DNA from: Vibrio xiamenensis
GTDB lineage: Bacteria; Pseudomonadota; Gammaproteobacteria; Enterobacterales; Vibrionaceae
Assembly: GCF_900100015.1 (NCBI RefSeq)
Contig: NZ_FNDD01000002.1
Span: 124,001 to 188,000, forward strand
Direction of reading: 5' to 3'
DNA length: 64,000 nt
Under the pieces are notes generated by a model, which was not told the origin of the DNA, did no database searches, and worked only from the letters and a program-made list of their open reading frames with translations. Positions 42,996-54,394 of this stretch are shown here, piece after piece. The translations under genes and the position numbers were made by a program. Numbering within the stretch: the first letter of the stretch is position 1; each line of letters starts with the position of its first letter.

Positions 42996-43916
42996 TTAGT
43001 AGCGAATTTTTGGATCAATCATAGCCAACAGAATGTCGACGATGGCATTGAAGAGAATGAATAGGAAGCCGATAAGAATCGTCACACCCATTACGAGCGA
43101 GTAATCACGGTTGAACGCCGCGTTGACGAACAACTTACCGATACCCGGCAAACCAAAAATCGTTTCTACAACAACAGAACCGGTAATGATGCCGACAAAC
43201 GCTGGGCCCATGTAAGACACAACTGGCAACAAAGCAGGTTTGAGCGCGTGCTTCACGACGATATAAGGGTAGCTAAGACCTTTTGCGCGTGCAGTACGAA
43301 TGAAGTTACTGTTCAATGTTTCGATCATTGAACCACGAGTAATACGGGCAAACGTCGCAACGTAAAGTAATGACATTGCAAGCACAGGTAGCGCCATGTA
43401 CTTGAACGAACCGTCAAGCCAACCACCTGCTGGGAACCAGCCCATATTAATAGAGAAGATATAGATTAACACTGGTGCCAGTACGAAGGACGGCATGACC
43501 ACCCCGAGCATGGCCGTCGACATTATGGTGTAGTCGACCCAGGTATTCTGCCTTAATGCGGCAATGGTTCCGACCCCTACCCCCATAATGACGGTAAAGA
43601 TGAAAGCGGCAAAACCGACTTTCGCTGAAACCGGTAACGCGCTCGAGATAAGCTCGTTAACTGTGTAATCTTTATATTTGAACGACGGGCCAAAATCCCC
43701 TTGCAGAATGTTGGTCAAGTAAGTGGTGTATTGCTCAAACACCGGCTTATCTAGGCCATATTTTGCGTTAATGTTCGCCATTACTTCTGGTGGTAATGGG
43801 CGCTCACTTGAGAATGGGTTACCTGGCGCGAAGCGCATAAGAAAGAAGGATATAGTGATAAGCACCAACATAGTTGGGATTGCTTCAAATACCCGTTTAG
43901 CGATGAATTTAAGCAT
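42996..43916 (-). CDS. oppB: Oligopeptide ABC transporter permease OppB
   Basis: Second permease, 306 residues, starting MLKFIAKRVFEAIPTMLVLI. It has six helices and an EAA-type loop (NFIRTARAKGLSYPYIVVKH, about 200-220). The periplasmic N-terminal region contains the family segment MRFAPGNPFSSERPLPPEV. It follows oppA after about 100 bp. Confidence 0.95.
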   Translation of the reverse strand: MLKFIAKRVFEAIPTMLVLITISFFLMRFAPGNPFSSERPLPPEVMANINAKYGLDKPVFEQYTTYLTNILQGDFGPSFKYKDYTVNELISSALPVSAKVGFAAFIFTVIMGVGVGTIAALRQNTWVDYTIMSTAMLGVVMPSFVLAPVLIYIFSINMGWFPAGGWLDGSFKYMALPVLAMSLLYVATFARITRGSMIETLNSNFIRTARAKGLSYPYIVVKHALKPALLPVVSYMGPAFVGIITGSVVVETIFGLPGIGKLFVNAAFNRDYSLVMGVTILIGFLFILFNAIVDILLAMIDPKIRY

Positions 43917-44016
43917 AAACTCACTCTTTCAGTCTGTGACAATTATTTAAAAGTAGAAAGACGCTGCATGTGTCGCCACATGCAGGTCTAAATATTATAT
44001 TTTTATTCGCTAAAGA

Positions 44017-45642
44017 TTATTTAGCGATGATGTATAGATCTTTTGCGTAGATCTTATCTTCTGCGTTTTTCGCAGGGTAGCCACCAACGGTTGGTGAAAC
44101 TAGGCGAGAAGTAACATATTGGTAAATCGGTGCAATTGGCATGTCACGAGCAAGCAGTTTCTCTGCTTCTGTGTACAGCTTAGAACGTTCTTCATCAGAA
44201 GTTGCGTTCATTGCTTTGTCCATCACTGCATCGTATTCAGCGCTATGATATTTCTGGTCGTTTGAGCTGTTGTTAGACTGCATCAACGATAGGAATGTAG
44301 ACGCTTCGTTGTAGTCACCACACCAACCCGCACGAGTCACATCGTAGTTACCATCACGACGAGTATCTAGGAACGTTTTCCACTCTTGGTTTTCAAGAGA
44401 GATATCTACGCCCAAAGATTTTTTCCACATAGATTGGATTGCAGTTGCAATTTTCTTGTGGTTCTCTGAAGTGTTGTAAAGAAGAGTGAACTTCAGTGGG
44501 TGCGACTTATCAAAGCCTGCTTCTGCTAGCAATTTCTTCGCTTCAGCAACACGCTCTTTCTGAGTCAGTTTGCCGTAAGCTGGCATTACTGGATTGAATC
44601 CAGCAGTGATCTCAGGAGTTAGGAAGTACGCAGGTTTTTGACCTTGGCCTAGGATAGCACCTGTGATGATGTCACGGTCGATAGCGTAAGAAAGAGCTTT
44701 ACGTACGCGAACGTCGTCAAATGGTGCTTTCTTGTTGTTGAAACCGTAGTAGTAAGTACACAAGTTACCTTTAACCTGAACTGATTCTGGATGCTCTTTT
44801 TCCAGACGCTTGAAGTGCTCTAGAGGCAGTTCGTTCGTGATCTGAATTTCACCAGAAAGGAAACGGTTCATTTCAGACACTTGGTTTTCGATTGGTAGGT
44901 AAGTCACTTTGTTTAGAACTGTGTGCTCGTTATCCCAGTAGTTAGGGTTACGTTTCAGTTCCATACGCTCGTTCACAACCCAGTTGTCGAGTACAAATGC
45001 ACCGTTACCAACGAAGTGTTCAGGCTTAGTCCACTCATCACCCCATTTTTCAACGGTCGCTTTGTGAACAGGTTTAACCGTAGTGTGGCCCATCATCTTA
45101 ACGAAGTAAGGTACTGGCGTTTCTAGGTTAATTTGAAGAGTGTAATCATCTAGAGCTTTAACACCTAGAGTCTCTTTATCTTTTTTCCCTGCAATGATGT
45201 CCGCTGCATTCACCATCGTAGTCATTTCCAAGTACCACGAGTATGGAGATGCAGTTGCTGGATCAACAGCACGTTTGAAGCTGTAAACGAAATCCGCTGC
45301 AGTTACAGGATCGCCGTTAGACCATTTCGCATTGTGACGAAGGTGGAAGATAAAGGTTTTATTGTCTTTAGTTTCCCAGCTTTCTGCAACACCAGGGATA
45401 GTGTTACCATTTGCGTCTTGGTTCACTAGACCTTCAAGAAGGTCACGAATAACGTTAGATTCTGGAACACCTTCAGTTTTCTGAGGGTCGATAGAAGCAA
45501 CTTCAGTACCGTTACCACGAACGAGCTCTTGAACTTTTGCTAATTTAGTACCAGCGGGAACATTCGCTGCAAAAGAAGCCGTAGAGGCCACTGCGAGACC
45601 AGCACCAAGAAGTAGTGCTGTGGTGATTTTGTTTTTATACAT
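44017..45642 (-). CDS. oppA: Periplasmic oligopeptide-binding protein OppA
   Basis: Family-5 solute-binding protein, 541 residues, that delivers peptides to OppBCDF. The ATG at 45642 has GGAG 8-11 bases upstream and opens a signal peptide (MYKNKITTALLLGAGLAVAS, cleaved near SFA-ANV). An upstream frame from 45675 would spoil it. The SBP_bac_5 region contains PQKTEGVPESNVIRDLLEGL and the VRKALSYAIDRDIITGAILG motif. Codon use is biased as for abundant proteins. A 700-bp leader/promoter region precedes it. Confidence 0.95.
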   Translation of the reverse strand: MYKNKITTALLLGAGLAVASTASFAANVPAGTKLAKVQELVRGNGTEVASIDPQKTEGVPESNVIRDLLEGLVNQDANGNTIPGVAESWETKDNKTFIFHLRHNAKWSNGDPVTAADFVYSFKRAVDPATASPYSWYLEMTTMVNAADIIAGKKDKETLGVKALDDYTLQINLETPVPYFVKMMGHTTVKPVHKATVEKWGDEWTKPEHFVGNGAFVLDNWVVNERMELKRNPNYWDNEHTVLNKVTYLPIENQVSEMNRFLSGEIQITNELPLEHFKRLEKEHPESVQVKGNLCTYYYGFNNKKAPFDDVRVRKALSYAIDRDIITGAILGQGQKPAYFLTPEITAGFNPVMPAYGKLTQKERVAEAKKLLAEAGFDKSHPLKFTLLYNTSENHKKIATAIQSMWKKSLGVDISLENQEWKTFLDTRRDGNYDVTRAGWCGDYNEASTFLSLMQSNNSSNDQKYHSAEYDAVMDKAMNATSDEERSKLYTEAEKLLARDMPIAPIYQYVTSRLVSPTVGGYPAKNAEDKIYAKDLYIIAK

Positions 45643-46349
45643 GCGTAAAACTCCGAGTTTTAATTTTGCATCCATGACATCTTCGAAAGGTCACTAGAAC
45701 GGCCAGTGATTTAGAGAAATTTAGCTCAAAAATTAAGCACAAAAATCTAAAACCTCACAAAGATTGCGGCACACATTAGCAATCATTGAAGCAATTTGCC
45801 ATAAATATGTAGCAAAAAATGGGATAATTCTTCGTCCGATGTGACTAGCTAGCTAGATCTATCGAAATATCGACAAACCACAGTGAATTAGCATATGTAA
45901 TCCATTGCAAGTAGCCTGACGTGCCATATTATCTAGCTATATGCATATTATTAGCATCTTCTACTAGACAACAGCCAGTGAATTTACCACTACCAAAAGA
46001 ACTAAGCGAACAATTCACGCCATTCCAGTAATCAATACGGTTAAAACGTGAAACTCGTCACTGCACTGGTGGCATATTGTCCACATAAATATTGAGGCAT
46101 TTATGCAAAAAGTACCTCAATTAATACACCATAGGCGGCTTGTTTTTGAAAACCATAAACGATTTTTGTTGTCGCACCTCATAGTTGTTATCACTGAGAA
46201 TACCATTCTGTATGAAATATAATATCGGTAAGGCCCGAGTATAGACATACGGTAAATCTGAACCTCACGACAGCCTTTCCTACCCTATGTCAGAAAAAGT
46301 TTATAAATAAAAAGTTCTAGATCCAGCATTTTCGAAAAACAACCATACA
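45643..46349. other. Long intergenic region upstream of oppA
   Basis: About 700 bp with no supportable gene on either strand. It should hold the oppA promoter and 5' leader. An inverted repeat ATTGAGG-N17-CCTCAAT lies at 46091-46121. The length leaves room for a small RNA, but I see no terminator apart from the one belonging to the chemoreceptor gene on the far side. Confidence 0.5.
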
Positions 46350-46380
46350 TAAAAAAGCCTCTGAATATTCAGAGGCTTTG
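46350..46380 (-). terminator. Rho-independent terminator of the SBP-chemoreceptor pair
   Basis: AAGCCTCTGA-ATAT-TCAGAGGCTT hairpin. On the minus strand it ends in TTTTTT, 40 bp past the chemoreceptor stop. Confidence 0.85.
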
Positions 46381-46419
46381 TTCGAGTATTATTGTGTAAA
46401 GTAGAAAGTCTTAACTCAG

Positions 46420-48402
46420 TTAAACTTTAAATTGTTCAATCAGGCGGCGCTGCTGCAACGACTGTTCTTTGAGGCTTTGACTCGATTGGGCGTTTTCATT
46501 TGCCCCCTGCGCTGTCTCCTCTGCAGAATCGCTAATATGCACCACACTGGCACTGATCTCTTTTGCTGTCGTGCTTTGTTGCTCGGTTGCGGTGGCGATC
46601 TGCATGTTCATCTCAACAATTTGACCAATCACATCGCTCATGCGGGTCAAACCGTCGTCCGCTTGCTCCGCAACGGCAATGTTAGACTCATTCTTACTGA
46701 CATTAACATTGATGGTTTCCACCACGGCTTGAATGAGCTTTTGCATAATCTCAATCATATTTTGAATCTCTTCGGTGGATTTTTTAGTGCGACTCGCCAA
46801 ACTGCGAACTTCATCTGCAACCACGGCAAAGCCGCGGCCTTGCTCCCCTGCCCTTGCCGCTTCGATCGCAGCGTTCAACGCCAGTAAGTTGGTCTGCTCG
46901 GCAATATCTTGAATTGTCTCAATAATACTGTCAATTTTGCGACCGTATTCATTAAGCTCTATCGCCGTTTTGGAGGTTTTCTCGATTTGTTCAGCCTGCT
47001 CTTTGATATTGCTGATCGCCTGCTTAATACTCACCCCTACTTCTGTTACCTGTTCGTTGGCTTGCTCAGCCGCCATCATGGTATCTTGAGCTCTCTGAGC
47101 AACCTCAGCAACCGAACATTCCATTTCGGTCATTGCCGAAGCCGTGGTTTCAAGTAAACGACGTTGCTGTGATACTGCTTTGGTAGTGGTGTCACTGACG
47201 CCGGCGTTACGGTCTGCAACACGGGTCAACTCATCGGCTGCTTGGGTTAACGAGCTAAACACACCACGGAGATTCTCTGCCAATCCATTGAGATATCCGC
47301 CAAGTTCACCAAATTCGTTTTTCGCCGAATGTTCAAACTCAACACGCAAGTCACCTTGGGTCATCGTCAGTAGCGCTTCTCTGAATTTAGCCAGAGTATT
47401 TTTAATCCAAGTTGCGATCCACAGCGGTAAAATAATGGCAATGATTAACGCAATCGCACTCACCAACATGGTTGTGGTTTGAATTACACCGATATTGCTA
47501 TCAGTATTTTGCTGCGCTTTTTGGACAATCATCTGCGATTGATCGACAAAGGCGTTGACCGACGAGAGCAAAGTGCTGATGCTGGTTTTGGTCTGATCGA
47601 GTAACTGTTCAATCTGCAAACTATTTTGGTTATCAAGACGATACAAATTGTACAAGCCATCCGGATCGCGTAACTCTTTTACCAAAGGCACCAACATTAA
47701 GCTAAACACTTTACCAATATCGCTATCTATTTGCTTGATGGTTTTATAGCGCTTCTCAATCACCACATCCATGCCTTCAATGTCATTGACAAGTTGCTTG
47801 GTATTACCGTTAACAAGGTAGCTATTGAATGCAATCAAGACCTGTTTCACTTCTCGATCCAAACCTTGCATCGTAAGAGTAAACTCTTCACCAAGATAGG
47901 TGCGCTTAGCATATTTACCTAGATAGTAGGTTAAACGACGCTCAATATTACTCATGATTCGTAGCTGCGAATTAATTTTTTGTTCAACTTGAATATCACT
48001 GCGCTGCAGCGCGAAAAGCGCCGTTGCTTGTTCCACATACTGCTGACGAACTTTACCGATAGCATCATACTCACGCGATAACACCTCGTTAGCGTTAATC
48101 ACGTGTTTTGGTATCGCGCCTAGGATTTCAACCACCTGCTGGTCGTAGGTTTTGAATTCGCTTTCTAGTTGATTGACGACATCGACTTTATTGGTACTAA
48201 AAATCGACATTACATTCTGATTTTGCTGCAAGATATCTATCTTAATGTTATTGGCTTTCTGTGAAACTGGCAGGGTCTCATTGGTCACCTGATTCAAGTC
48301 ATCTTGAATCTTAGAAATGGAGATATAACTGACCAGAACAATAGTAAGTAGCGCCAATAATAAGATGACAAAGCCACCAACAATTCTTTGAACTAAAGAC
48401 AT
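46420..48402 (-). CDS. Methyl-accepting chemotaxis protein paired with a binding protein
   Basis: Chemoreceptor of 660 residues: transmembrane helix about 8-30, a long helical periplasmic domain (about 31-305), second helix about 308-332, HAMP (about 333-385) and a signalling domain with [20 protein letters not shown] at the tip. It lacks an obvious C-terminal pentapeptide. It lies 49 bp downstream of a periplasmic sugar-type binding protein on the same strand, with one shared terminator. The binding protein probably presents ligand to this receptor, as in indirect chemotaxis; that link is inferred from the operon. Confidence 0.9.
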   Translation of the reverse strand: MSLVQRIVGGFVILLLALLTIVLVSYISISKIQDDLNQVTNETLPVSQKANNIKIDILQQNQNVMSIFSTNKVDVVNQLESEFKTYDQQVVEILGAIPKHVINANEVLSREYDAIGKVRQQYVEQATALFALQRSDIQVEQKINSQLRIMSNIERRLTYYLGKYAKRTYLGEEFTLTMQGLDREVKQVLIAFNSYLVNGNTKQLVNDIEGMDVVIEKRYKTIKQIDSDIGKVFSLMLVPLVKELRDPDGLYNLYRLDNQNSLQIEQLLDQTKTSISTLLSSVNAFVDQSQMIVQKAQQNTDSNIGVIQTTTMLVSAIALIIAIILPLWIATWIKNTLAKFREALLTMTQGDLRVEFEHSAKNEFGELGGYLNGLAENLRGVFSSLTQAADELTRVADRNAGVSDTTTKAVSQQRRLLETTASAMTEMECSVAEVAQRAQDTMMAAEQANEQVTEVGVSIKQAISNIKEQAEQIEKTSKTAIELNEYGRKIDSIIETIQDIAEQTNLLALNAAIEAARAGEQGRGFAVVADEVRSLASRTKKSTEEIQNMIEIMQKLIQAVVETINVNVSKNESNIAVAEQADDGLTRMSDVIGQIVEMNMQIATATEQQSTTAKEISASVVHISDSAEETAQGANENAQSSQSLKEQSLQQRRLIEQFKV

Positions 48403-48451
48403 AAAGTGTTCCTCAATGTGCTAACTGGATTCGCTTCCATTTGGTAAAACG

Positions 48452-49390
48452 CTACTTAATAAAGTTTTCGAGGTTATCCGGCGTCACCAGACGAAACGGT
48501 ATCCACACCGTTTTTTCAGTTTGAGTGCCATTAATTAGCCGATAAGCGACATCCACAGCGGTGATGCCTTGAGTAACCGCATCTTGTAACACTGTCACAT
48601 CTAGGTTACCCGCTTGCATTTCACGCAATGCATCCGGAGTGGCATCGACACCGCCGGTGTAATAGTTTTTGGGATCTTTGCCCGCATCACGCAGCGCCAT
48701 AATGCCGCCGAGGATCATCTCGTCGTTGTTGGCGACCAGAACTTTAAAATCGAGATTTTCCTTAATCCACCCAGACACCACTTTATAAGCTTGGTTACGT
48801 GCCCAGTTTGCGGTTTCACTTTTCACAAGTGTCATCTCAGGGTATTTCGCCATCACATTTTTCACATCCAAGGTTCGCATTTTGGCTGCAGGATGGTTTG
48901 GCTCGCCAATCAACAAAGCAACATTGCCTTTGTATCCGGCCAGACGGGCTAACTCTTCCATCTCAAGCGTGCCGGATTGCTCTTCATTGGAGCCAACATA
49001 CACAGAGTTTGGCGGCATTTTACTTAAGTCAGCAATCGGCTCGACGTTGACAAACACCAAAGGCACTTGTTTGGCAAACTCAAGTAGCTTCTGGTTTTGG
49101 TCTTGATTACCTGCCGATAAAATGATCACCGCATCCGCCCCGGCTTCGACATAACTTTTGATCTGTTTGTATTGCAAATCAAAGTCCCCAGAAGCGGCAT
49201 CGATGTAGATTTCATCGCCTTTACGGTCGACCGTCGCTTCGATATTGCTGGTGATAAGATTACGGAAGTTATCTTCGGCACTGACCGATACCGCGATAAA
49301 CACAGCATGAGCAGGTAAAGACAAAAGCAAAAACAACGGAACGAGCACTGCACGTAAAAGGAAGGTTGAGCAAAAAACGGATGTTTTCAT
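48452..49390 (-). CDS. Periplasmic binding protein (RbsB/Peripla_BP_4 type), orphan
   Basis: Type-I periplasmic binding protein of 312 residues. The signal peptide (about 1-29, ending LPAHA) precedes VFIAVSVSAEDNF, the first strand. Hinge and ligand segments include AGADAVIILSAGNQ, VLVANNDEMILGGIMALRDAG and YYTGGVDATPDALREM, the last typical of ribose/galactose-type binders. No permease or ATPase gene is adjacent; the next gene is a chemoreceptor. Likely ligands are sugars, polyols or an autoinducer-like molecule, but nothing in the sequence decides. Confidence 0.85.
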   Translation of the reverse strand: MKTSVFCSTFLLRAVLVPLFLLLSLPAHAVFIAVSVSAEDNFRNLITSNIEATVDRKGDEIYIDAASGDFDLQYKQIKSYVEAGADAVIILSAGNQDQNQKLLEFAKQVPLVFVNVEPIADLSKMPPNSVYVGSNEEQSGTLEMEELARLAGYKGNVALLIGEPNHPAAKMRTLDVKNVMAKYPEMTLVKSETANWARNQAYKVVSGWIKENLDFKVLVANNDEMILGGIMALRDAGKDPKNYYTGGVDATPDALREMQAGNLDVTVLQDAVTQGITAVDVAYRLINGTQTEKTVWIPFRLVTPDNLENFIK

Positions 49391-49713
49391 GGCAGCTCCA
49401 AAGTGGTTTGGTCATTGATAAACTTAAGTTTCAATTCTTAAATTTAATAATAGACACGACTTTCGAACAGCGTTCTTAAAAAGTGAATTTTGTGAAGAAA
49501 ATGCAACAATTGCGGTATAAAGACGGGCTTATAATGCGCTATCGAAAGTGCTAAGTGAGCAATCTCACCATTAATGTTCTCACTAATACTCATCAAATGG
49601 CGTATAAAACACCTACCTCGACACACGTTGCCAATATTTTTTGATGCAAATCTTATGTGCTTTACTCGAAGGTTGTTTAGACTAACGGCTTTTAGCAACC
49701 CAAGTGGCTAAGT
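49391..49713. other. Divergent promoter region between the binding protein and LysR gene
   Basis: 323 AT-rich bases without a gene. It should contain the promoters of the SBP-chemoreceptor pair (minus) and the LysR gene (plus). I find no clear operator. Confidence 0.45.
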
Positions 49714-50661
49714 GTGAAACTGGAAGATATTTATCGCCGCGACTTAAACCTGTTGGTCGCACTAAAAGTTCTAACCGAGGAAAGTAGCGTCAGCCGCGCT
49801 GCAGAAAGGTTGAATTTAAGTCAATCAGCAATGAGCCGAGTCCTTGCACGCCTCAGGGAGTTACTCAACGATCCCTTATTTACGCGTCAAGGCCAGCACT
49901 TGATACCCACGCAAAAGGCCCTCGAAATTAGCCAAGCGATACAAGAACCGCTTGAGTCGATTCGACATATACTCTCACCTCAAGAGTTTGAACCACAGCT
50001 TTGCACTCAGTCGTTTAAAATCGCAACGACAGACTACGCGATGCAAACCATACTGCCGTTTGCCCTGCCGCGTATTTATCACGAAGCACCGCATCTGGCG
50101 CTAGAGTTAATTCCGCTGCGTCACGATAACTTAAACCATCAACTGAGCTACGAAGGCGCTGACCTTGCGATCTGCCGTCCTTCCCATTCGGTCGCGTCGC
50201 TGCGCAGTGAGTTTTTGGGCCGCGTTGGCGTGATGTGCTTGGTGTCTAAACATCATCCACTTGCCGATTGCGCACTGAGTTTAGCTGACTATCTACGCTA
50301 CCCACACGCGATGATAGCCATCAGTGATGGTGTTAAAGCACTGCTTGATCAAGCGCTCGCTGATAACCAAAGCCAACCTAAAATGGTGCTGCGCGCCTAT
50401 CATCTTGAAGTGGCATTAGCGATTATTGACACCATGCCTCTTATTATTACAGTGCCTGCAGATTTGGCTTATCTGGTTGCCGAGCGATATGATCTGGTGA
50501 TTAAAACGTTACCGTTTGAATTTACCGCGTTTGATTACTCGATGATCTGGCACCCGCGCTGCGATCACTCGCCAGCTCAAGAATGGCTGCGCGCAACGCT
50601 GCGCCAAGAATGTAGTCGTTTGATTGCTAAACGTATTGAAGATATTGGCCTAGAAAAATAA
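49714..50661 (+). CDS. LysR-family transcriptional regulator
   Basis: A 315-residue regulator starting at GTG. The helix-turn-helix is residues 15-45 (EESSVSRAAERLNLSQSAMS) and the effector domain about 95-300 (FKIATTDYAMQTILPFALPR). The spacing and the YRRDLNLLVALKVL start resemble the LeuO/NodD-like subgroup. It is divergent from the binding protein-chemoreceptor pair, which is a possible target, and convergent with acuI. Effector unknown. Confidence 0.88.
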   Translation: MKLEDIYRRDLNLLVALKVLTEESSVSRAAERLNLSQSAMSRVLARLRELLNDPLFTRQGQHLIPTQKALEISQAIQEPLESIRHILSPQEFEPQLCTQSFKIATTDYAMQTILPFALPRIYHEAPHLALELIPLRHDNLNHQLSYEGADLAICRPSHSVASLRSEFLGRVGVMCLVSKHHPLADCALSLADYLRYPHAMIAISDGVKALLDQALADNQSQPKMVLRAYHLEVALAIIDTMPLIITVPADLAYLVAERYDLVIKTLPFEFTAFDYSMIWHPRCDHSPAQEWLRATLRQECSRLIAKRIEDIGLEK

Positions 50662-50664
50662 AGA

Positions 50665-50712
50665 CTCAACCATAGTTATTACTTGTAACAGAAATGGTTG
50701 AGCCTTTCTTTG
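50665..50712. terminator. Probable bidirectional terminator
   Basis: CTCAACCAT / ATGGTTGAG arms (9 bp) around a 20-base loop, with CCTTTCTTT on the right and AAAATAAAGA on the left. It lies between the convergent LysR gene and acuI. Confidence 0.6.
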
Positions 50713-50734
50713 TGTCGATTGACTGCAAACAGAT

Positions 50735-51715
50735 TTACAGCTTAATCACCACTCGTCCGGTCACTTGACCGTTGGTGATTGACTCTGCATAGGTCGGCAC
50801 TTGCTCAAGGTTGATTTCGTTACACGCTTGCTCAAAGTAGCTTTCTGGTAACAATTCAGCCAGTTTTTCCCACGCTGCAACGCGTTTTTCAAATGGGCAA
50901 TTTACCGAATCAACCCCTTGCAGACGAACATTGCGCAGAATAAATGGCATCACTGTAGTTGGCAGATCAAAACCACCAGCGAGACCACATGCCGCCACAG
51001 CGCTGTTGTAATCCATCTGCGCCAACACCTTAGCAAGCATCTTGCTGCCTACGGTATCGATAGCACCCGCCCAAATTTGTTTTTCCAGTGGACGTGCTGG
51101 CTCTTCAAATTCACTGCGGTCAATCACACGTTTCGCGCCTAATTTCTCAAGTAACGGACCATTTTGTTCAACGCGTCCTGTTACCGCTGCTACTTGATAG
51201 CCCAATTGAGATAATAAGGTCACTGCAACCGAACCCACACCGCCGCTAGCGCCGGTGACTAAAATTTCACCTGCGTTTGGCTCAATGCCCGCATCAAGTA
51301 AAGCTTGTACACACAGCATGGCTGTAAAACCTGCGGTACCCACCATCATGGCTTGTTTACCGTTAAGCTTCTCGCTCAATGGCACCAACCACTGTGATTT
51401 AACGCGCGCTTGCTGCGCCATACCACCCCAATGGTTTTCACCGACCCCCCAGCCAGTCAAAACAACTTGGTCGCCAGCTTGGTAGCGATCGCAGCCCGAT
51501 TCGATCACAGTGCCCGTAAAGTCAATGCCCGGCACCATAGGAAATTGGCGAATGATTTTGCCTTTACCAGTGATCGCCAAACCATCTTTAAAGTTGAGTG
51601 ATGAGTAGTCGACTTCCACTAACACGTCGCCTTCAGGCAGCTGCTCAGCATCAATTTGTTCGATAGTTGCGATGGTACGTTTGTCTTCTTGATTTAGAAT
51701 CAGGGCATTAAACAT
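50735..51715 (-). CDS. acuI: Acrylyl-CoA reductase/YhdH-family quinone oxidoreductase
   Basis: Zinc-free medium-chain dehydrogenase, 326 residues. The ATG at 51715 (MFNALILNQEDKRTIATI) has GGAG 6 bp upstream; a longer frame from 51796 lacks support. The N-terminal GroES-like fold (about 1-125) includes YSSLNFKDGLAITGKGKI. The Rossmann motif ILVTGASGGVGSVAVTLL (about 148-165) binds NADPH. Family members reduce acryloyl-CoA to propionyl-CoA and take part in DMSP or 3-hydroxypropionate metabolism. Substrate here is by family only. Confidence 0.86.
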   Translation of the reverse strand: MFNALILNQEDKRTIATIEQIDAEQLPEGDVLVEVDYSSLNFKDGLAITGKGKIIRQFPMVPGIDFTGTVIESGCDRYQAGDQVVLTGWGVGENHWGGMAQQARVKSQWLVPLSEKLNGKQAMMVGTAGFTAMLCVQALLDAGIEPNAGEILVTGASGGVGSVAVTLLSQLGYQVAAVTGRVEQNGPLLEKLGAKRVIDRSEFEEPARPLEKQIWAGAIDTVGSKMLAKVLAQMDYNSAVAACGLAGGFDLPTTVMPFILRNVRLQGVDSVNCPFEKRVAAWEKLAELLPESYFEQACNEINLEQVPTYAESITNGQVTGRVVIKL

Positions 51716-51844
51716 TGTGTTCTCCATATCGTCATTTGCAGACGTCAGTGATTCAATAAAATTCAACTCGGCCAATTGTAAGCACACAGAAAACATGAAA
51801 AAAATGAAACTTTGGCATTTATTCTATGCACGCTATGCATAAGG

Positions 51845-52660
51845 TTAATCATTGCTCGGCAGTAATGTCATCTTTCCATGCAGCATAGTGACCGCGCTTC
51901 CTAACAGTTTGACGCGCTGGTTTGGCAAACGTTCCACGCTAATTTCGCCACCGCGCGGTGAAGCTTGATAGGCGTTCATCACCATTTTATTCAGCTTCGG
52001 CCCCCAATATTCTGCCAGTGCGCAGTGGGCAGAACCTGTGACCGGGTCTTCATTGACCCCCACCCAAGGAGCAAAATAGCGAGAAACAAAGTCGTAGTCT
52101 TGGCTTTGAGACTCAGCAGTAACGACCACACCGCGCCCAGTTAATGCTTTCAGCCCTTCAAATTGTGGGGCTAAATCCTCGATCTTCGCTGAGTCTTTAA
52201 TCACTAGCAGCTGTTTGGTATCAAACTCATAGCAGCCAACCACATCTGCTTGTTTAAGGCCAAATAGCTCGAGCCATTCGCCCGCTGGGCAAGCCGTTTG
52301 ATTAAGATGTGCGGCGGGAAAATTAAGGGCGATATGTTGCTCTTCGATGCTGGCGTTCAGCGTTCCGGATAAAGTATTGAACGCCAGCACATCGCCGACT
52401 TTGGCAATCCCTTTTTTGGCCAGTACATGCGCGACCGCCAGCGTACCGTGCCCACACAGCGCCACTTCAACATTGGGCGTAAACCAACGCAATCGCCAAT
52501 CATCGAGTGACAAAAATGCCGTTTCTGACACCGCCATTTCATCAGCGATCTGCAGCATCAAATGCTCATCGAGCCCTTTTTCTGTGATACACACCGCCGC
52601 AGGGTTGCCCTTAAACGCCGTTGTGGTGAACGCATCGACTTGATAAATCTCTAATTCCAC
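51845..52660 (-). CDS. PhzF-family isomerase/epimerase-like protein
   Basis: A 271-residue protein of the PhzF fold (two diaminopimelate-epimerase-like halves). Recognisable parts are YQVDAFTTTAFKGNPAAVC at the start, the catalytic-glutamate region AVSETAFLS (about residue 45), ALCGHGTLAVAHVLA (about 68-82) and DPVTGSAHCALAEYW (about 207-221). Members isomerise small acids; no phenazine genes are nearby, so the substrate is unknown. It is followed by the hydA terminator region and is probably monocistronic. Confidence 0.85.
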   Translation of the reverse strand: MELEIYQVDAFTTTAFKGNPAAVCITEKGLDEHLMLQIADEMAVSETAFLSLDDWRLRWFTPNVEVALCGHGTLAVAHVLAKKGIAKVGDVLAFNTLSGTLNASIEEQHIALNFPAAHLNQTACPAGEWLELFGLKQADVVGCYEFDTKQLLVIKDSAKIEDLAPQFEGLKALTGRGVVVTAESQSQDYDFVSRYFAPWVGVNEDPVTGSAHCALAEYWGPKLNKMVMNAYQASPRGGEISVERLPNQRVKLLGSAVTMLHGKMTLLPSND

Positions 52661-52801
52661 ATGAAATCCTTGCTGGTTGCTGTCTGAGTAATACTAACGT
52701 GAGATGGCCAACTGTGGCACGCGAATGCGCACAAATTTCGATGTTTAACCACTGGAATAGGATTTTCGTGACAAAATTTAAATTTAGAGCAGAAATGATG
52801 G

Positions 52802-52835
52802 CAAAAAATCCCGGCGAAAAACGCTGACGCCGGGT
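52802..52835 (-). terminator. Rho-independent terminator of the dihydropyrimidinase operon
   Basis: On the minus strand, CCCGGCG / CGCCGGG arms are followed by ATTTTTT, about 65 bp past the hydA stop. Confidence 0.75.
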
Positions 52836-52900
52836 GAGATTAACATTCTGGATCTCTCATAACAGGGAGTGTTTTAATCACATTGAGTTAATGCGGATAT

Positions 52901-54394
<1,494 letters not shown>

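Noticed and set aside
48434..48450. Partial match to the RutR-like palindrome (CCATTTGGTAAA) between the binding protein and chemoreceptor
   Set aside because: Only one arm and the core match; the other arm has three mismatches and the site lies inside an operon gap, so it is probably chance.
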